DNA of 64,000 nt from Numida meleagris (Eukaryota; Chordata; Aves; Galliformes; Numididae), in NCBI RefSeq assembly GCF_002078875.1, contig NC_034419.1:17143090-17207089 (forward strand), in the 5' to 3' direction. Shown piece after piece: positions 27,501 through 41,449 of the stretch; position 1 is the stretch's first letter, and the number at the start of each line of letters is the position of its first letter. The notes beneath the pieces are model-generated. The model was not told where the DNA came from. It did no database searches and saw nothing but the letters and a program-made list of their open reading frames with translations. A program made the translations under genes and the position numbers.

Positions 27501-28660
27501 AAGCAATAAAGAAATCGATAGCTATTCCAAAGCACACTCTGTGCTAAGAAAAAATGCCTTTCCCTTTCATAACACTAATAAGAATGGTGGATTGTGTTTT
27601 GGTAGCCTTGTCCTACACGTGAATTATAATCTTTCTATAAAATAAAAACCCAGAGCAATGTTGTGCTGTAATAGACAGATGAGGGAAGGTGTGCTGTGCT
27701 TATGTAAAATTCCCCCTCTTTGTATTTTGGAAACATTTGAACCAGCAGATTTGTTCTTTATGCAAAAAGAATAGGTCTGCAGTGAAGGTCTGCAGTTCTG
27801 TGGCAGCTCACTGACAGACTACGTGTTACTGTAAGCTCGACGTAACGAGCATTAGTTGAAAAGGAAACAATACTTGGCATTCTGTGGATCTTCTTAAAGA
27901 CATCAAAACGTGCTCCTATTAAGTGTGTCTCTTCAAATGCCTGCAAGGTTTTCAGTAATGCCAAAAAATAGAACTGTAGGAAATGGAAAGGAAATGTAGC
28001 ACCAGTATCTTGTGTTACAGCCCGGGGGTGTATGACCTGGCTGAGAGGGAGAGCACTTAGCAAGGGTTTCCATGGGCATGGGAAGAGTCAGAGCTCTCAT
28101 TTTCTGTCTGCCTCAGGTATCTCCTGTGCCCTGAAAAGCAACCATTACCCTAAGCTGAGACTTGGGTATTTGTCTCACAAAGAAATGTAAATGACTTTCA
28201 TATTATTCCTACATTTTTGTTAGTTGGATACAAGCCAAGAATGTATAGAAGCATAGAAACTGACTTGATACTTAACATAAAGGATTATTTAAAATACACT
28301 TGTTAAAAGCCAGAATGTTTTAAGGGATACATAATTTTAACTGCTTTCTAAAAGAATAAAAAAGATGTAATTCTTTTACTAAGTTTTTCTGTGTTATTCT
28401 TAATCAAAATGATTTGTTGCTTTACACATTTATATGTAAATTTGTGGTTAATACTGGTAGGGATGATGGGATTTTTTCCTTGTCAAAATAAAATCTGTTT
28501 TAAATAATAATGAGATTGTCACTTTTTCTTTTTTCCCTTTGCTTCCTATTTTGCTTCTCCAGAATTAATGTTTTCTGATACTATTATTAAATACAAAACT
28601 GAGCAAAAAAATCCATCTCATGAATTATGACAGCTTTGTCCTGAATACATTAACATTAAT
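24511..28660. other. Unique non-coding stretch with a GC-richer interval
   Basis: AT-rich except for about 26740-27330, which is GC-richer and carries opposed open frames of 86 and 97 codons without recognisable domains. A CpG-bearing inverted repeat GATCGT-A-ACGATC sits at 25482-25494. No gene is recognised. Confidence 0.5.
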
Positions 28661-31600
28661 ACCTTATTTTTCTTTCTGCATTTTACACAGGATTATTTCT
28701 GCTCATCAACAAGTGGTGACTGAGGTACAGTGTGACATTGATCTTCTCATTTGTAAAAGAATTCATATAAAGAAATGATGAAGTAGGCATGCAGTGATTA
28801 AGTGATCATCAGCCTCTCTGTTCAGAACTAGGGAGGCATCCATAGCCAAAGTCTTTAGCTTTTTTTGCAGCATCCAAATCAATCATCTATTCTGTGTGAT
28901 TATACATATGCAGATTTTGTTTATAATACATATTATATATTATATTATCTCAATTAACTTACAAGCTCTAAAGTTATTGACATACTTGTGATGACAACCA
29001 TTTGAATTCATAGTTGGATTTGTGCTTCTAGGATCTATAGTATGGATTCTCTTTTGAGTGAAATCTCAAGGATTATATATTCAAGGCATCAAAATAGATT
29101 CAAGGAACTCAAACATCCATAGTTTCGATTCGAGGATCTGATACTCCCTCTCTTGCTATTGCTACTTCATTATCTGCTATGCATCTCATGTAAATTCTTT
29201 TGCACTTTTATTTTATTATGCTTATATTTCACCACAGTTAAAATCTAGTAAGTGAATTTATTTTTTGGTTCAGTGGTAATATTATGGTTACATAAATGTT
29301 ATCAATCCCTTCCTGTAGTATTCCTGTAGTATGGCATGCAAGATCCATGAAGAAAGCACTGCACACTTGTTCTGTAGATGCTTTTGCAAAGTAGCTGCAG
29401 ATATTCTATTTTGTGTTCTTGTTTTATACTCATGAAGGCAGAAAAAATCATACTGTCTTTTTGTGAAGATGGGTTGTTTGATAATAATAGTGATTTAGGT
29501 GATAAAATGATCACACGTAATTTCTTAAAGCAATTCATTTTGACTTGGATGTCTTCAAGTTCCTTGATCTCACGATTTACCTAACAGTGAGCAAGGTTAA
29601 TGCTTAATAAAGTAGGATGCCCTTTTTATAATCACTTCATTAAAAGTGGGTAGCAAGAGGTACATTAATTTAAAGTGTTTGTGATATGGGATCAATTTTG
29701 TTGAGCCCCAAAGGTCTCTGTGTGCCTCATAAAGAGCCTTCTACTTTGAACACGTCTATAAGTGACCCATTGAGATTTCCCAGTTCTCTTCAATTTGAGA
29801 AATTTAAATTGCTTTTATTACCTATAATGGTGTTAAGTACGGAATGAGGGATAAACTGTCCTGGAAGAGAATTAGACTGCAGGTCTACGGCTTTAATAAT
29901 TCATAGCCTCACAGCATTGAATAATATCCATATTGATATACCTTTAAAAAATATACCATTTCAGCTCTTGTAACTGATTAGGTTTTACATAGAGAATGTA
30001 GAGATGTGAGTGAGACATGAAATGAGGAGAAATTTAGAAGCCCGCGTTGAATCTTTACGCCTTGTTCTTTGGACCCAAGCTTTACGTGACCTGCTGTTTG
30101 CTGAGCAGATGAGTTAGTTCCCTCCAGATGTTACAGTAACTTATCTACTTGGGAGAAGATATATAAATAAACAAAGCAGACACGCAACGTGTAAAAATAA
30201 AAATAAAAAAATCCAGAGATTGATTCACACATATAACAGAATCATTGTCTGCCTTTATAGAAAATATGTGGGCTTTTTCTTCCTTGCAGTTGGATCCCTT
30301 TTGGTATATGGACCATTAAAAGAAAAAGGCAAAGTACAAAAGCATATCTCTTACTTACGGCTCCATGAACCACGGAGTTTCTCCGTCAGGGTTTGACGTT
30401 TATATGCCTCAAGTATATAGATATATAGTAAGAGTTCTGAAACTAAGTAGAGAACTGTAGACTGTAGTTACTGTGCAGATATTCTCAGCTGTGCTGTGAG
30501 CAAGTGCAATGCCTCTGTGGCTTCTGTGATAAACATTCTTCTAATAACCTGCTGTAAATAGGGTTTTTGCGTATAAGAATAATATTGCGTAGTCAGAGGC
30601 TGAAATGAAGAGCTCTGCTTGATGTGGGAAGAGCACTGCAGCCCCGGAGCCCCTGTGTGTCCCTCAGGGTGAGTGGCAGCATCACCGCCTGATGGAGATT
30701 TCTCTGCTTACCTCTATGTTGATATAGAATTGGGATAAATTTTGTAGAACAAAATAATGCATGTCAGAAAGATTGGGCTTCATCATAAGATAGATACTTT
30801 CCATTGAAAGGGGCAGAGGAACCTTTCTCTTTTGCTGTTATAACATCATTGTATCACAGTTCATCCTTAGTTCCATAATTAAAAATACTTTAGATGCTGC
30901 TTAGTGTCTTTGAGATATTTCATACTGAATACTCAGACAACTAGACCTTGCTTTAGCCTTTTATATTTTTCACTTACTCGTTTTAGTTATGACTGTAAGA
31001 TGTAATTTATCAAATGCACAATGAGAGGTTATCAAACTCTTGTTTCAGTAAAAGAAAGAGGAACATTACCCTCAAGAAATAAATCTTTCATTAAACTTTA
31101 CAAAGACCTTAAGCAGTTTCTACCCTATTTGTCTTTTCCAGTCTCTTCTCTCTATGTTCCAGCTGCCAGTGTTTAGAAAGCAGCACAAGGCAGACAGCCA
31201 AAATAAAAGCTGATTTCCTAGCCAAATGGATAAATTTCCTTTTCCATAGCTAACATTTGATTTCACCTTAGGAAAATGCTTTTAAAATTACCTGTGTCTC
31301 AGAAGGAAATTTTTTAACATCATGCCTTACTGCATTATTGGTCCTTATTTCTGGGACAGAGGTCATAAGAAATTTTCATTAGAAAACTGAAGACAAGTTT
31401 AGTAAGGAATAAACTCATTTGATTATTATTTTTTATTTATTTATAGTTGGATTGGTAGCACTTGTTTGTAGATGCTTTAGGAACTGAAATGCTTCAGTTC
31501 GATAGGGGAGATATTCATTGTCTATGAAATTATATGAGTGAGCCTTTTGAAGAGGAATTACATAGCTTAAGTATAGAAAGTACGCGCCTTTTCACCTACT

Positions 31601-34600
31601 CAGCTTCTACCAGAAGTCCGTTCTTTTTTGATTACCAATGCTTTTTGAATTGTGGAGATTTTTCCTTCCTCACTTTTAAAAAAGATGTAATTCAACAAGA
31701 AGAAAATGTATAAACAATCTAGACGAAAAGTATGACTGGGAGAGGAAGCAAAATCATAGAGCTGTGATTTATCCAAGACCATAGCTGTGATTAAATATGA
31801 ATACGATACTTCGCAGAAAAAGAAAAGGCAACAATTCAACAGGTCCTGACTCAGGAAACTCCAGAAGGCAAATTTTCTTTCATGTCCAGTAGTTTTCTTC
31901 TCATCCCATGGCTTTGGTAGAGTCTCACATGATATCTGTTTACTTGGTAATTTCAGAGTCTCTTTGCTGTGTTTTGCACATTGATGTGTTTTTGAGCCAT
32001 GCTTGTTTTTACATATATACACCCAATAATATTTTATGCTGTCTTATTGACTTACTGTACAGTTGGTCTCACAAACTCTTTATTTCACTGGACAGTGTCT
32101 GTTCAAAGATAAAATAGCATACTAATATCACTAAAGAGGTCTGCCTGTATCTAGAAATTTTGACTATGGCTCTGTGTCTACCTTTGACCCACAAGCATTC
32201 ATAAAGTGGCCTATTTCTCTATATATCTAAAAGCATGAAAGACATCTCCAATAGAGAAAGGAGAACAATATAAGCTACCTTGGAGAGAGAGATGTAGGAT
32301 GAGATAGGCTCTTTTCAGAGCTCACAATAAGCATTCTTTTATTCCCCTCAGAAATCGGACTGTCTATACATTTCTGCATTTCTCCTCATTCTCCTCTATG
32401 TGTAACTCAAGGTGATTGCACACATGCATAATGTGGGTTGGTATTAACTTCAGAAAGAGCCCTCTCCTCTTCTCTTCTGTACTTTTGCCATGTTTAATTG
32501 GATACTTGATATGGACAATTCCCAAGCTAATGATCTTTCTTTGCAAAATTTATTCTCCATACTCTCACATAATGATGAAATATTTCATGGATCTGTATCT
32601 TCTTCCTCCCGTATGGGCTTTATAACAAGTGTCTAAAATTATAGTCAGTTGATTAATTGATTCTGTCATGAAGTTGCATTGAATTACATTTCTTTTCAAA
32701 GTCTCCTTTTTTTTCTCTGTTTAACAGTGATTTATTTAATGACTGTAATGTATTCTGGTAAAATCTATTTAGTGTTATAATATCTGTATTGAAATTCTCT
32801 AATTTCTTCATAAAGAAGGCCCTCCTCACTTCCCAAGATTTTCAGTCAGAAGACAAATGAAACTTGACCTGTGCTTCTGCATAAAGTACAGCTTCAGAAC
32901 TTACAATACATTTTAATATTTAAGATCAGGATTTTTTAGCTTAAGACAACATTAATTAAAACTATCAATCATTAGGAAAGAGCAACTGAATGGTTAGATC
33001 AGAGCAAGCATTGTTTTTTTCTGTACTGTACTGTAATGATCAATCCAGACGGATGCCATCTTGGTGCCCAAAGTCCCATGAAAATTCCAGCAGGAATTAC
33101 AAGAATCAGGAGCATTAATTCTTGAAAAGTTATTCCTGGGCATTTTTGAAAATGAGAGATGATTGATGTATTTTCTCTCACTGTATGTATTTTAGCTAAA
33201 TTCATCATAGTTCAATTGCAAACTATTGGAGATAGGAGATTTCTAATATTTTTTATAAGCGGTTTTGTAAAGTGATCTTAATGCATTTTTAAGGTTTTAG
33301 GGAGCAATGAACATGAGAGAGGGAAGAGAGTTGGGGAGATATACGAGAGCCCCACAGAGCCTTATGCTAGAGCTGTTAAATAAAGGAAATTTCTGCAAAT
33401 GGGAGGAAACACATTTTGAAAAATAGTGTCTCCAGGAAAGCTTTCATCAACATGATGGTTTGTTTTCAACTGTCACGAAGGATCTTCGGCAGTGCAGGTG
33501 GGATTTCAGAAAATAGTAAGAATTATCTTCTCTAAAGCTTTTTCACTCCTTTACTCTCTGAAGTCAGTGGCAAAACACCCCTTACTTCAAAAGAAATCAT
33601 AGCCCTGTGCAATGTTTTAGAACATTTCCCCCTAGGAACGCCATGCAGGCGGGTGACTCTGTTGGTGGTTTTTGAGGATAGCTTGCATATACTTTCAGGC
33701 GTGAGTAAGGTAGCAAGTAGTCATGCTCTTGTTGTGAGTCATTTGCATAGATGCAATTCCTTTGCTTAGTGGCTTCCACATGAACACACATGAGTTTATT
33801 CAAAATCCACTGACGTGAGAAGAAAAATTACAACAATCTTTTGAGTGAGCTGACCTTTGTTCATTCATGGTTTGCTTGGAAGTATTTTTATGTGTGGAAA
33901 TCTATGTAGAAAATCTTAATTTAAATTTGTAAATATTAACTTCTCAAAGTGAAGCCGATAAACTTTGTGCACCTTTTTTTTTCTTCTCAGACTGTGTGGT
34001 AATTTTTCAACTGAAATCTTTATTGTTGTTGTTGTTTTTAAGCTACTGCTATGTAGAGTTGCCAATTAAGCTGAGAACAGCCTTATTAATAACTGATTAG
34101 ACAGCTAGCTCTTCAGTTTGTAGCAAAAAGCCTTAACAAGTGTGGGAAGCCAGCAGAAAACTTCAGCTGAGCTCAGAGAGCAAGCTGAATTCTTTATATA
34201 ATGAGCTCCTTAAATAATATCAGAGGTTTTGCCATTGTCAAATTAGTCCTTTTTCTTTCTTTATTTCAGCTACAGGATATGTAAAATGTTGTAAGTCTCA
34301 GCTATTGAGTAATTTTTGTACTCTTTCTAAAAAGTTGGAGGAATGGCCTACCTAAAATAGCTTACCTGATTATAATAAATTAGAAAGTAATTTTCAGTAA
34401 GTAGAAACATAAATCCATTAAATATTGCCTTCGGAAGTGACAACAAAAACTTTCCAGAACTGCAATTTTTGTGCACATCCTATTTCTTGACAGTGAAGAA
34501 CTAGAAATGTTACCATCAATTTTAATGTGTTCAGCTGGCACTGTTCGAAGAAAATATCTTTCTATACTTTTTTTTTTTTGTCATTTAAGATAGGATGGAT

Positions 34601-34707
34601 ATATTTGAATATTAGAATCTAGAGGTCTGCTTTAGTGATATTATAGAACTGCTCCAAAACTCATGGAAGTAAGAAGTCCTGTGCATTAAGAGATTTTCTC
34701 TGTGTGT
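28661..34707. other. Unique AT-rich non-coding stretch
   Basis: Long AT-rich interval without a recognised gene or transposon. Two chance-or-real micro-exon-like splice pairs lie at 28691-28724 and 34270-34290. Short repeats include a tandem TTCCTGTAGTA duplication near 29320 and a GTTGTTGTTGTTG run near 34024. The 140-codon minus frame at 31600-32022 has no recognisable domain. Confidence 0.5.
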
Positions 34708-34770
34708 TTATATGTATATATACACACACACATCTGCATTATATATATATATGTATATATATATGTATAC
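34708..34770. repeat. TA/TG-rich microsatellite
   Basis: An alternating purine-pyrimidine tract with TATATG, ACACAC and ATATAT runs, interrupted by CATCTGCATT. It is likely length-polymorphic. Confidence 0.9.
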
Positions 34771-34952
34771 AGCTACAGGGCACACAGTGCTTGCACTGTT
34801 TTGGAAACTGATGTGTAAGAGCACATTCCAGGGCAGGGGAAGCTGACAGAGAAGCTGGGGAGCAATCCATATGGTAAGAACCTACATAGTATTGTTTGAT
34901 GACATTTCAGGGTGGTCTTAGTCACCAATCCTTGCTTTTCAAAAGAGGCACC

Positions 34953-34978
34953 AAAAAAAAAACAAAACAAAAAAAAAA
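34953..34978 (+). repeat. A-rich tract with C interruptions
   Basis: A10-C-A4-C-A10 run. It ends in CCCACCAG and has no recognisable retrocopy upstream. Confidence 0.85.
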
Positions 34979-35226
34979 CCCACCAGAAATGCAACAAACT
35001 CTTCCTTCCTTCCCCAGTTTTGGCCTTAAGGGAAAGGTACCATAAAGACTATTTAAACTCTTTATTTCTTTCACTTCAAGAGGCTCACAAATACTACTTG
35101 TGAAACCCAAAAATGTATCTGAAGACAAATGGAGTCACCTGTGAATAGCCAATAACCTGACAGTTCATTGGGAGACCAGGCAGGAGGTGGTGACGTGGGT
35201 GAATATTATTTACACATGAAAATTAA

Positions 35227-35270
35227 AATATATATATATAAAATATACAATAATTTTATATAATAAAAAA
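35227..35270. repeat. AT-rich low-complexity tract
   Basis: A TATATATATA core flanked by AAATATA and TTTTATATAAT. Simple low-complexity sequence. Confidence 0.85.
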
Positions 35271-36739
35271 TGTCAGATAAAATGGTGGATGAAATAAATA
35301 AAATGTGCCCTTCTAAGCAGACTTTCTCTAAACAAAATAAAATACGGAAATTTGAAGGATAGTTATCCAAATAACTTTTATTTATAAAAGTTGAATTGGA
35401 ATGGGGCATAGTATCTAGGTTCTATATATCATATTATTTTGCGTGCATTTAGTTACTTTCCCGTGATATTCTCCACTAGTACTTGTGCACCTGTGTTTCT
35501 TGAAAGCTGATAATCAGGAGATTAATTTTTATGTACTTCAGATGAATTATATACTTTCAGGTTTAAGTTCAGCAAAATGCAAATGAACGTATAAGAGGAG
35601 CAGTCATTGAGGGCTGCTCAGTAATTCTGTGGTGCTAATTCAAGTGGCAGCATTGTTCCCAATGGTGAAATAATACTGTGTAACATAAAACCGTACCTAA
35701 GCAAGAAAGAAGTAGAAGTTACTTCCATACGGATTCCAGCCCTGCAGGAACTCAGGAGGAGGGTTGATCTAGGTCTTTTACAGCACATGGAGAAAGGAGC
35801 AAAATACCAATGTTTGGACTGGCTTAAAGTTCGGATCATTATTTCTGTCAATATTTTCACATATTTTCTGAGAGATCAGCATGAATTTCAAGCATGTATT
35901 TATTAGCTGTTTCTGGAAGAGTCGTGATTGATTTTTATTTTTTTCTCGGAGTATACCCATGATTGCTCACATCGTTCGCACTAATTCTGAATGTAAAGGA
36001 GAACATTTTGCTGTCCGTGTTGTTCGCTCCTTTACTCAAGGGCATTTGTACAATTTGTTGTTTACATTGGGTTTGTGTTGCTTAGATGAATATGAAAGGA
36101 ATTTCTCCTGCCAGAGATTGTAGCCTAAACCCTCCAGCCTACAAAGCCTGATACTCCATCTCAATGTGAGCATTTGAATGCATACAGATAATGAACTCCA
36201 TTGATGCGCATTGCAGCAAATGATTCTATTGAAGCATTTCTGATTCAGCTTTCTGCTTTGGTCTAGAAATGTAGATTACCTAGCATGGCTGAGAACTTAC
36301 TTAAAATTTATAATCAGTGGATAAAATAGACAGGGTTACAGGTTTTGATTACGAGGGAAAAGTAGAGAGGGACAAAGAGGAAGATAACTGGGTGACAAGC
36401 CATGAGTGAATGGGAGAGCAGCGCAGGATCTGCCAGGGTGTGAACTGGCTGTTTTTTAACCAAAATGTTTCAAAATCTTCACTTGTTCTGCAGAGTGAAA
36501 AACTGTAGCCATCACATTTTTGGAACTGTTCTCTGGCCACCCATTTCTCCTGTATGTTTGTGTGTCTATGATAGCTTCATAGAGAGAGAGTGCAGAGCAT
36601 ATGTGCAATATCTGCAGTAAATACTGCAACTTGTTCAAAGCTGGTCTTGTCTGTCCACCTCTACTTCAGGGGTAGAATAGACAGGTCTTCAGCCTGAGAA
36701 AAAAATTGGCAATAAATAAAGTTGTAGGAAAACAAAAAT
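35271..36739. other. Unique AT-rich non-coding stretch
   Basis: No gene, repeat or RNA is recognised. Open frames are at most about 80 codons. Confidence 0.55.
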
Positions 36740-37060
36740 GACTGTGGTGCACATTTTAATATAATTTATTTTTTTGTCCTGTGCATGTTTCATGCATTAT
36801 TACGCAGTCTGCTCTTGAAAACTGCAAAATCAAATAGGCTCGTGCTGTCGCTACAGCAAGGTGCCAATTTTATCTGTCCTATTTTATGATGCCATAAATA
36901 ATTTTTACAAGCAATTTAAAAAAATATAAACCTTGCATAATGTGCTTAACATCTATTATCTCCAATGAAAATTTTACTGATTTGCATTATGGGGATTATG
37001 CAAATTAATGTGTAATCAATCAAAATCAAACTTCCGTTATGCCCTTCATGCAATGCATCC
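36740..37060. promoter_or_regulatory. Candidate conserved enhancer with inverted octamer pair
   Basis: Two perfect POU octamers face each other: ATTTGCAT at 36980-36987 and ATGCAAAT at 36998-37005, centre to centre 18 bp. Directly beside them are ATTAATG and TAATCAATCA (37013-37022), the reverse complement of a TGATTGAT-type PBX/HOX word. Upstream are further GCATAAT and CATTAT words. The interval shows no repeat signature or coding frame. POU, homeodomain and PBX site clustering is a known hallmark of developmental enhancers. Conservation and activity are inferred, not shown. Confidence 0.4.
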
Positions 37061-40000
37061 CAAAGCACTTTAGAGGATAATAAAATTAGTATCTTGGCTA
37101 AGTAGGAATGAGCTAGGTCAAACAAATAAGTCTTTAGCCTACACTTAAGCAGTGAAATATGGTAGTCATTGAATAGGTTAAGATAAGCGCTCTTATATTT
37201 ATTTTATACCATAATTAAAGCTCTCATTATAAAAATCTTTCATGGTCAGGGACCAATCATACCGGAAATGAAGACCAAGCAATATTAATGCCATGGCAGA
37301 ATGGTCTTGAATTTCAGTCTTATTAACATAATGGCTGCAGAGCTGATACTATCTTCTGGTTTTGCATGTCATTTTTCATTTCAATTCATTAGTGGTTTTT
37401 GCAATAGTATTTTTGAATGATAGTAATGCATGTGATTATAAAGCAGTACTAGAATAAGCTAATGATCCTAGGAATAGTAGAACTGTACTCTGTAGACACT
37501 TTGCAGCTGAGCATAACTTTCAAGAGGTATCATAGTGGTGTCCCATCCGTCTTCATCTGAGTGCATCACTGTTTGGCAAGGATTGAGTTAATACTAGGTG
37601 CCTCTGTATGACTGCATGGAAATGTAAAAGAAATGCTACAGCAAATACATTTAGGAGGATCGTGCCTTTAAGAGGTTCTGCTTGCTCACAGTTCTGGTTC
37701 ATATCAGAACAGTGCAATTTCGAAATTCAGTCCAGTTACAGTAGCTGAACCTTCCTGACATCTGAAGATATGACTTCACAATAAATTTATATCTGTCTTA
37801 CTTCAAGTCATAATCTGGACATGCGTTTTATAAAATAAGAACTTGAGTTGTTGATTTAAGATGAATTTGTAGACCACATTTTTTTTCTTTTTATGCTAGT
37901 TGGCTGAGAAACTTCTCAATAAAATCTTAGTTTTAGAGATTTAGGTTTGGTTTAAATGCAAGAAGGATAGGGATCAATCGCTCCTATTTTCAGAATCAGA
38001 TAGGAAGTGGAAATAAAAAACAAAATGCCTCTACTTGGCTTTGATCATCTGAATTTATACAGTCTCAGCCTTGTTCTTTGTGGCGTACCTCATGGATTAC
38101 CTCAGCCTGCTGCAGATATGTGATGCTGCAAACATTGCAAATGTGTGGTTTGTTCTCCCTCTTGTGTTCATTCTTGACCTATTATTCTAGTTAGATCAAG
38201 TAAGCTAATATACTTGAAGCTGAAGTGCTGTTCTCGCTGTAGAGATTCCTGTTGAGATGGGTGTGAAAAGTAGGGTGAGTTATTTGCATTAAGCAGAGCT
38301 TGCATTACTAGGTGTAGAAAACTTTCAGCAGTTTTCTATGATAAATATTTTTCTGCTGAAGGAAAGTAATGCAAAGAAGAAATCAGAGGAAGGGATAGCT
38401 CTCTCCTGCAAAGAATTTGCTCTCATAACCAACCACTTTCTCTCCTTCCCTGTGTTTTACACTTTGTTCCTGCACAAGTAATGGCTCATAGAAGTGACAA
38501 TTTACATAAGAGACCAGATTCAGTACAAACACAATGGTTGGTTTTCTGAAAGCTTATAGCTAAGAAAAAAATGTTGTTTTTGTCTCTATAAAGTCAATAA
38601 TTGTATTTATCTTTTGTCTGCCAAGGTTTGAGACATCATTTCCTTTCACTTCTTTCTCATTGTTTCCAGTCTCCTTGTGGCCATGCTGCCCAGTAACGGC
38701 TCTGGAATGGTTCTTTGAGTAATGTGTTGGATGCCAAACACTCCTGATCTGTTTATGGCTAATCTAAGCTGGTGTCAGTTAGGGATGATAAGAGCAGAGA
38801 TCAAATAATTTAACTGCCTGCGCATATATGCATGTACAATTTTTTTTTATTCATAATCAGTACCAGCTGAGTAATGTCTGAAGACACTGGTTGGTCTTTA
38901 GCTGCTGGCAAATCTGTACAGGATTAAGCAGTTGGAGTTGAACTGGGAGAACATACTGAAACCTGTATAGGTGAATAAATCAAGGAGATTCAGTTAGAAG
39001 TTCAAACATTTAACTTGGTATTGCATTAATAGGGAGGAATATGTATGTAATGCATTGAAAGCAGTAAGCAGACCCAGTGAAAACCTTGACAGGCAGCTTG
39101 GAAGAAAATGGGCTGTAGTCCTCAGAAAAGTGAATTTTTTCATTAAAGTGAAATTCTAAAAGTAAAATGGGCACAACTAAGAAGCATTCAAATGAGGACT
39201 TTGCTTTTATCCAGAAGAGCTAGTGAATTAACTTTCCAGGTGTAAGCCCTGGGAAATTCTGTAATTTGTTTTTTTTTAAAAAAGTTATTGGTGACAAAGC
39301 TGTTAAGCGGAAGTTATGTGTAACAAATAACCAACAGGGACTTAGTACATGCCATTAAATTCTGTGTCTGGGACCCATGACAAGGCCAATAATGTCAGGG
39401 AAATGAGAGGCAATAAAGCTATGTTTTAATTTATGATTTGCAAAACATCTGTTCAGAGAAGAACCATAAACCACAGGGCACATGAATGTTATGCAGAAGC
39501 TGTAATGGAAAGACTAAAATTTGATGTCTTGGATCAGTGATGTAAAATGTTGAATGGCCTCCGATAATTCTGAGGCAAGGCTGCTTCTTTCAGCCTGGTT
39601 AATTGTAACTGCTAGTGCTAAGCAGGGTTTCACTTTGCTTTATTTTCAGGGCTGCTAAATTCTGTGGTTTTGCTCTTTCCCCAGCATGACTGGTCAAAGT
39701 GAATATGTTAATTAATACACATATGTGTGTTAATGCAATCACTCAGCCAGAGGACATTTTCTCTGAAAAAGAGATGTGAAGGAGAGTTTGATATGATAGC
39801 ATATAAAGCTCCTCCCACAAAAAAAGACCACACACAGGATAGAAATCTCTGTTCCTGATTTTTGACAAAACGACAATCAACTGCAACGGCATTGCTCTCT
39901 ATTTATGACTTTATTCCATTGTAACAGAATCTCCCATAGAAGGGACAGGTTAGGGCACATCCATCCTGGTTCAGGTACATGACCTATTCTATTACTGAGC

Positions 40001-41449
40001 CATGAGTTTGGAATGGGATTCAGGAAAATTTCTTGTCTTGACGTACTGCATCCTAGGTGGTGCGGCACAGGCCAAAAGTCAAAGCATATGCAGAGTTTTG
40101 CTTTGCTATCTGCTTTAGACATAGCATAGACATGTTTATATACTGCTCAAAAAGTCTGTTTTGATGTCAGAATGGTGTAGAAAGTCTGTAATATACATGG
40201 GATTTAAGAGCAGAATTTGTCTCAGTCAGGCTGTTGCCTGGTTTTCAAAGTTGTATTTTACACCATGTTCGTGGACTGGATGTATCCTTCCAGAGTTATG
40301 TAAATGTCTCTGCAAACACTGTATTCATTTGGAAGCAAAAAAATGGGAAAAAATGTTCTTCAGCTGAAATGCTTAGGAGTGTTCTTTGTGTTAAATGACA
40401 GTGTAGAAATAGAGATAACGATAAAGATTGTGGGTGGGTGGAAACTGATGAGACCAAATGCCGAGCTTAGAAAAAAATGTCTTTCAAAGCTTTCTGTGGA
40501 AGGTATTTTCTACGATAACTGATTTTCTTCACCAGCTTTAGGGATTCCTGTGTTAAGGAGATATTTCTTATTTCCTTTACCCTATCCTTTTTACCTGTTT
40601 CTGGACTTTTATTAGACTGGTGTATGCAGTGAGGTAAATGGAGAGAATCATCAAGAATTGTGATGGTCACCTTTGCAGAGGATATTTAATACAACAGTAA
40701 TTGCTCCATTTGTCTGAAGAGAGAATATTTTGAGATGAGATTTGTTTTAGCTTTTTTCCTACATTCCTTGTTCACTACTGCATCTGAAGTTATGATTTCA
40801 GGGGACATGCTCTGGGAACTGCCACCAAACTGAGAGGAAATATTCCCAAAATGGCAGTGAAACCAAAACTTGCTGTTTTCTTCCTTGTGAAACTTCAGCT
40901 GGACTTTGGGGACAGAAATTCAGTCACCTGTTGAGTTATATTCATCTCATTCCACTCTACATGCAAAGGTGGACCTGGTGGTTTATTCCAGCTAGTCTGC
41001 ACTTTTATAATTGTGTGTAATGCCTGCTTTGGATCTGTGTGACTTTAAGCTTCCAGCTCTTCGTTTTCTGCACCAAAGACACCCACAGCCATTTTCACCT
41101 CTTTAAAGTATTTAGGCACCATGGCCTAAATCTTTGAGATTCTTTTATGATAAATGAACGAGGCAGAATGTCCTTATTTTTTCCCTTGAGAGGTACTTTT
41201 CACATTCTTGTATAAGACAGGTATTAATGTTGAAGGTGGTACTTGTTGAATGGATGAATGGCAATTTAAAATTCAGATAAGCAGAAGGGTTCCTGAAATG
41301 TTGATGGAAAATGACCCTACTGTCACCAAGTAGCAGTGTTGAGAGGAATACCATTATTAATACCATGCGTTATGTTAATTCAAGCTATGTTTTGTTTAAT
41401 GCATCGAATAGCTAATAGAAACTGGGCCTAGTACTGAACATTTCATCAG
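37061..41449. other. Unique AT-rich non-coding stretch
   Basis: No gene or transposon is recognised. The only tracts are short T runs and the interval is otherwise unique. GCATCCCAAAGCACTTTAG at 37056-37074 recalls ancient SINE/LINE tails, but too weakly to call. Confidence 0.5.

Noticed and set aside
29115..29145. GTTTCGATTCGAGG resembling a tRNA T-arm
   Set aside because: No matching acceptor, D or anticodon arms at the right spacing. The look-alike is 14 bases only.
37040..37120. CCCAAAGCACTTTAG word recalling ancient SINE/LINE tails
   Set aside because: Only one short word matches, with no second diagnostic block.
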